Source of the DNA: DATEUP01 sp035283065 | GTDB taxonomy: Archaea; Thermoplasmatota; DTKX01; DATEUP01 | DNA: 12,520 nt | Direction: 5' to 3' | Assembly (NCBI GenBank): GCA_035283065.1 | Contig: DATEUP010000239.1 | Coordinates: 1 to 12,520 of the forward strand | Part shown: positions 12,466 through 12,520 of the stretch, one piece after another | Position numbering within the stretch: the first letter of the stretch is position 1 | How the letters are laid out: the number at the start of each line of letters is the position of its first letter | Notes under the pieces: model-generated | Database searches by the model: none | What the model was told of the DNA's origin: nothing | What the model saw: the letters and a program-made list of their open reading frames with translations, nothing else | Made by a program: the position numbers and the translations under genes

Positions 12466-12520
12466 GTTGTACGTGAGGGCGGGGCTCGTGAGGGGAGGCC
12501 GCGGGCCGGCTGCGACCGGC

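Noticed and set aside
1..12520. CRISPR arrays, transposons, prophage or defence islands
   Set aside because: I looked for spaced direct repeats, terminal inverted repeats with transposase motifs, and integrase or nuclease-helicase signatures, and found none. The gene content looks like ordinary chromosome.

Overview
The window reads as chromosomal DNA of a GC-rich archaeon (about two thirds G+C by eye). Evidence for Archaea: short AT-rich TATA-like boxes of the form CCTTTAT/TTATCATA/TATTTATA 25-40 bases before starts; a geranylgeranyl-reductase-family flavoprotein; an Hjc-type Holliday junction resolvase; an archaeal-style zinc-ribbon/winged-helix protein; a tRNA with no encoded CCA; and several leaderless-looking GTG/TTG starts. 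The proteins are not strongly acidic overall, so a haloarchaeon is unlikely. A GC-rich Thermoplasmatota/Euryarchaeota-type lineage is my guess, not a demonstrated assignment. I see no insertion sequence, CRISPR array, phage gene or rRNA.

Layout. 1-759 (-): partial two-span membrane protein running off the left edge. 836-2347 (-): 503-aa protein with a PRC-barrel-like head, a helical middle and a long acidic/proline-alanine low-complexity tail. 2653-2862 (+): 69-aa zinc ribbon that can only start at CTG, behind a perfect Shine-Dalgarno sequence. 2926-3372 (+): DtxR-type iron-dependent regulator. 3383-4003 (-): Hjc-like resolvase. 4067-4561 (-): gamma-glutamylcyclotransferase-fold protein. 4666-5961 (+): geranylgeranyl reductase family protein. 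6019-6090 (+): tRNA-Val(GAC). 6117-6908 (-): unknown soluble protein. 7019-7300 (+): 93-aa zinc ribbon. 7287-8882 (-): unknown 531-aa cysteine-rich protein. 9131-9721 (+): unknown 196-aa protein. 9690-10874 (-): CAX-type Ca2+/H+ antiporter. 10961-11458 (+): zinc-ribbon/winged-helix protein. 11467-12465 (-): membrane-anchored transglutaminase-like protein, possibly continuing past the right edge.

Orientation alternates almost gene by gene, so most genes appear to have their own promoter. Convergent pairs are packed tightly or overlap (3372/3383, 7287-7300, 9690-9721, 11458/11467) and divergent pairs share short promoter regions. There is no obvious operon or pathway cluster. The themes are metal homeostasis (DtxR regulator, Ca2+ antiporter), lipid biosynthesis, DNA recombination and an unusual density of small zinc-ribbon proteins. 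I find no convincing new multi-gene system. The most notable items are two genes that appear to use CTG start codons, a cyclotransferase whose catalytic Glu aligns with Gln, the 531-aa cysteine-rich orphan with a weak nuclease-like motif, and a perfect inverted repeat in front of the antiporter.
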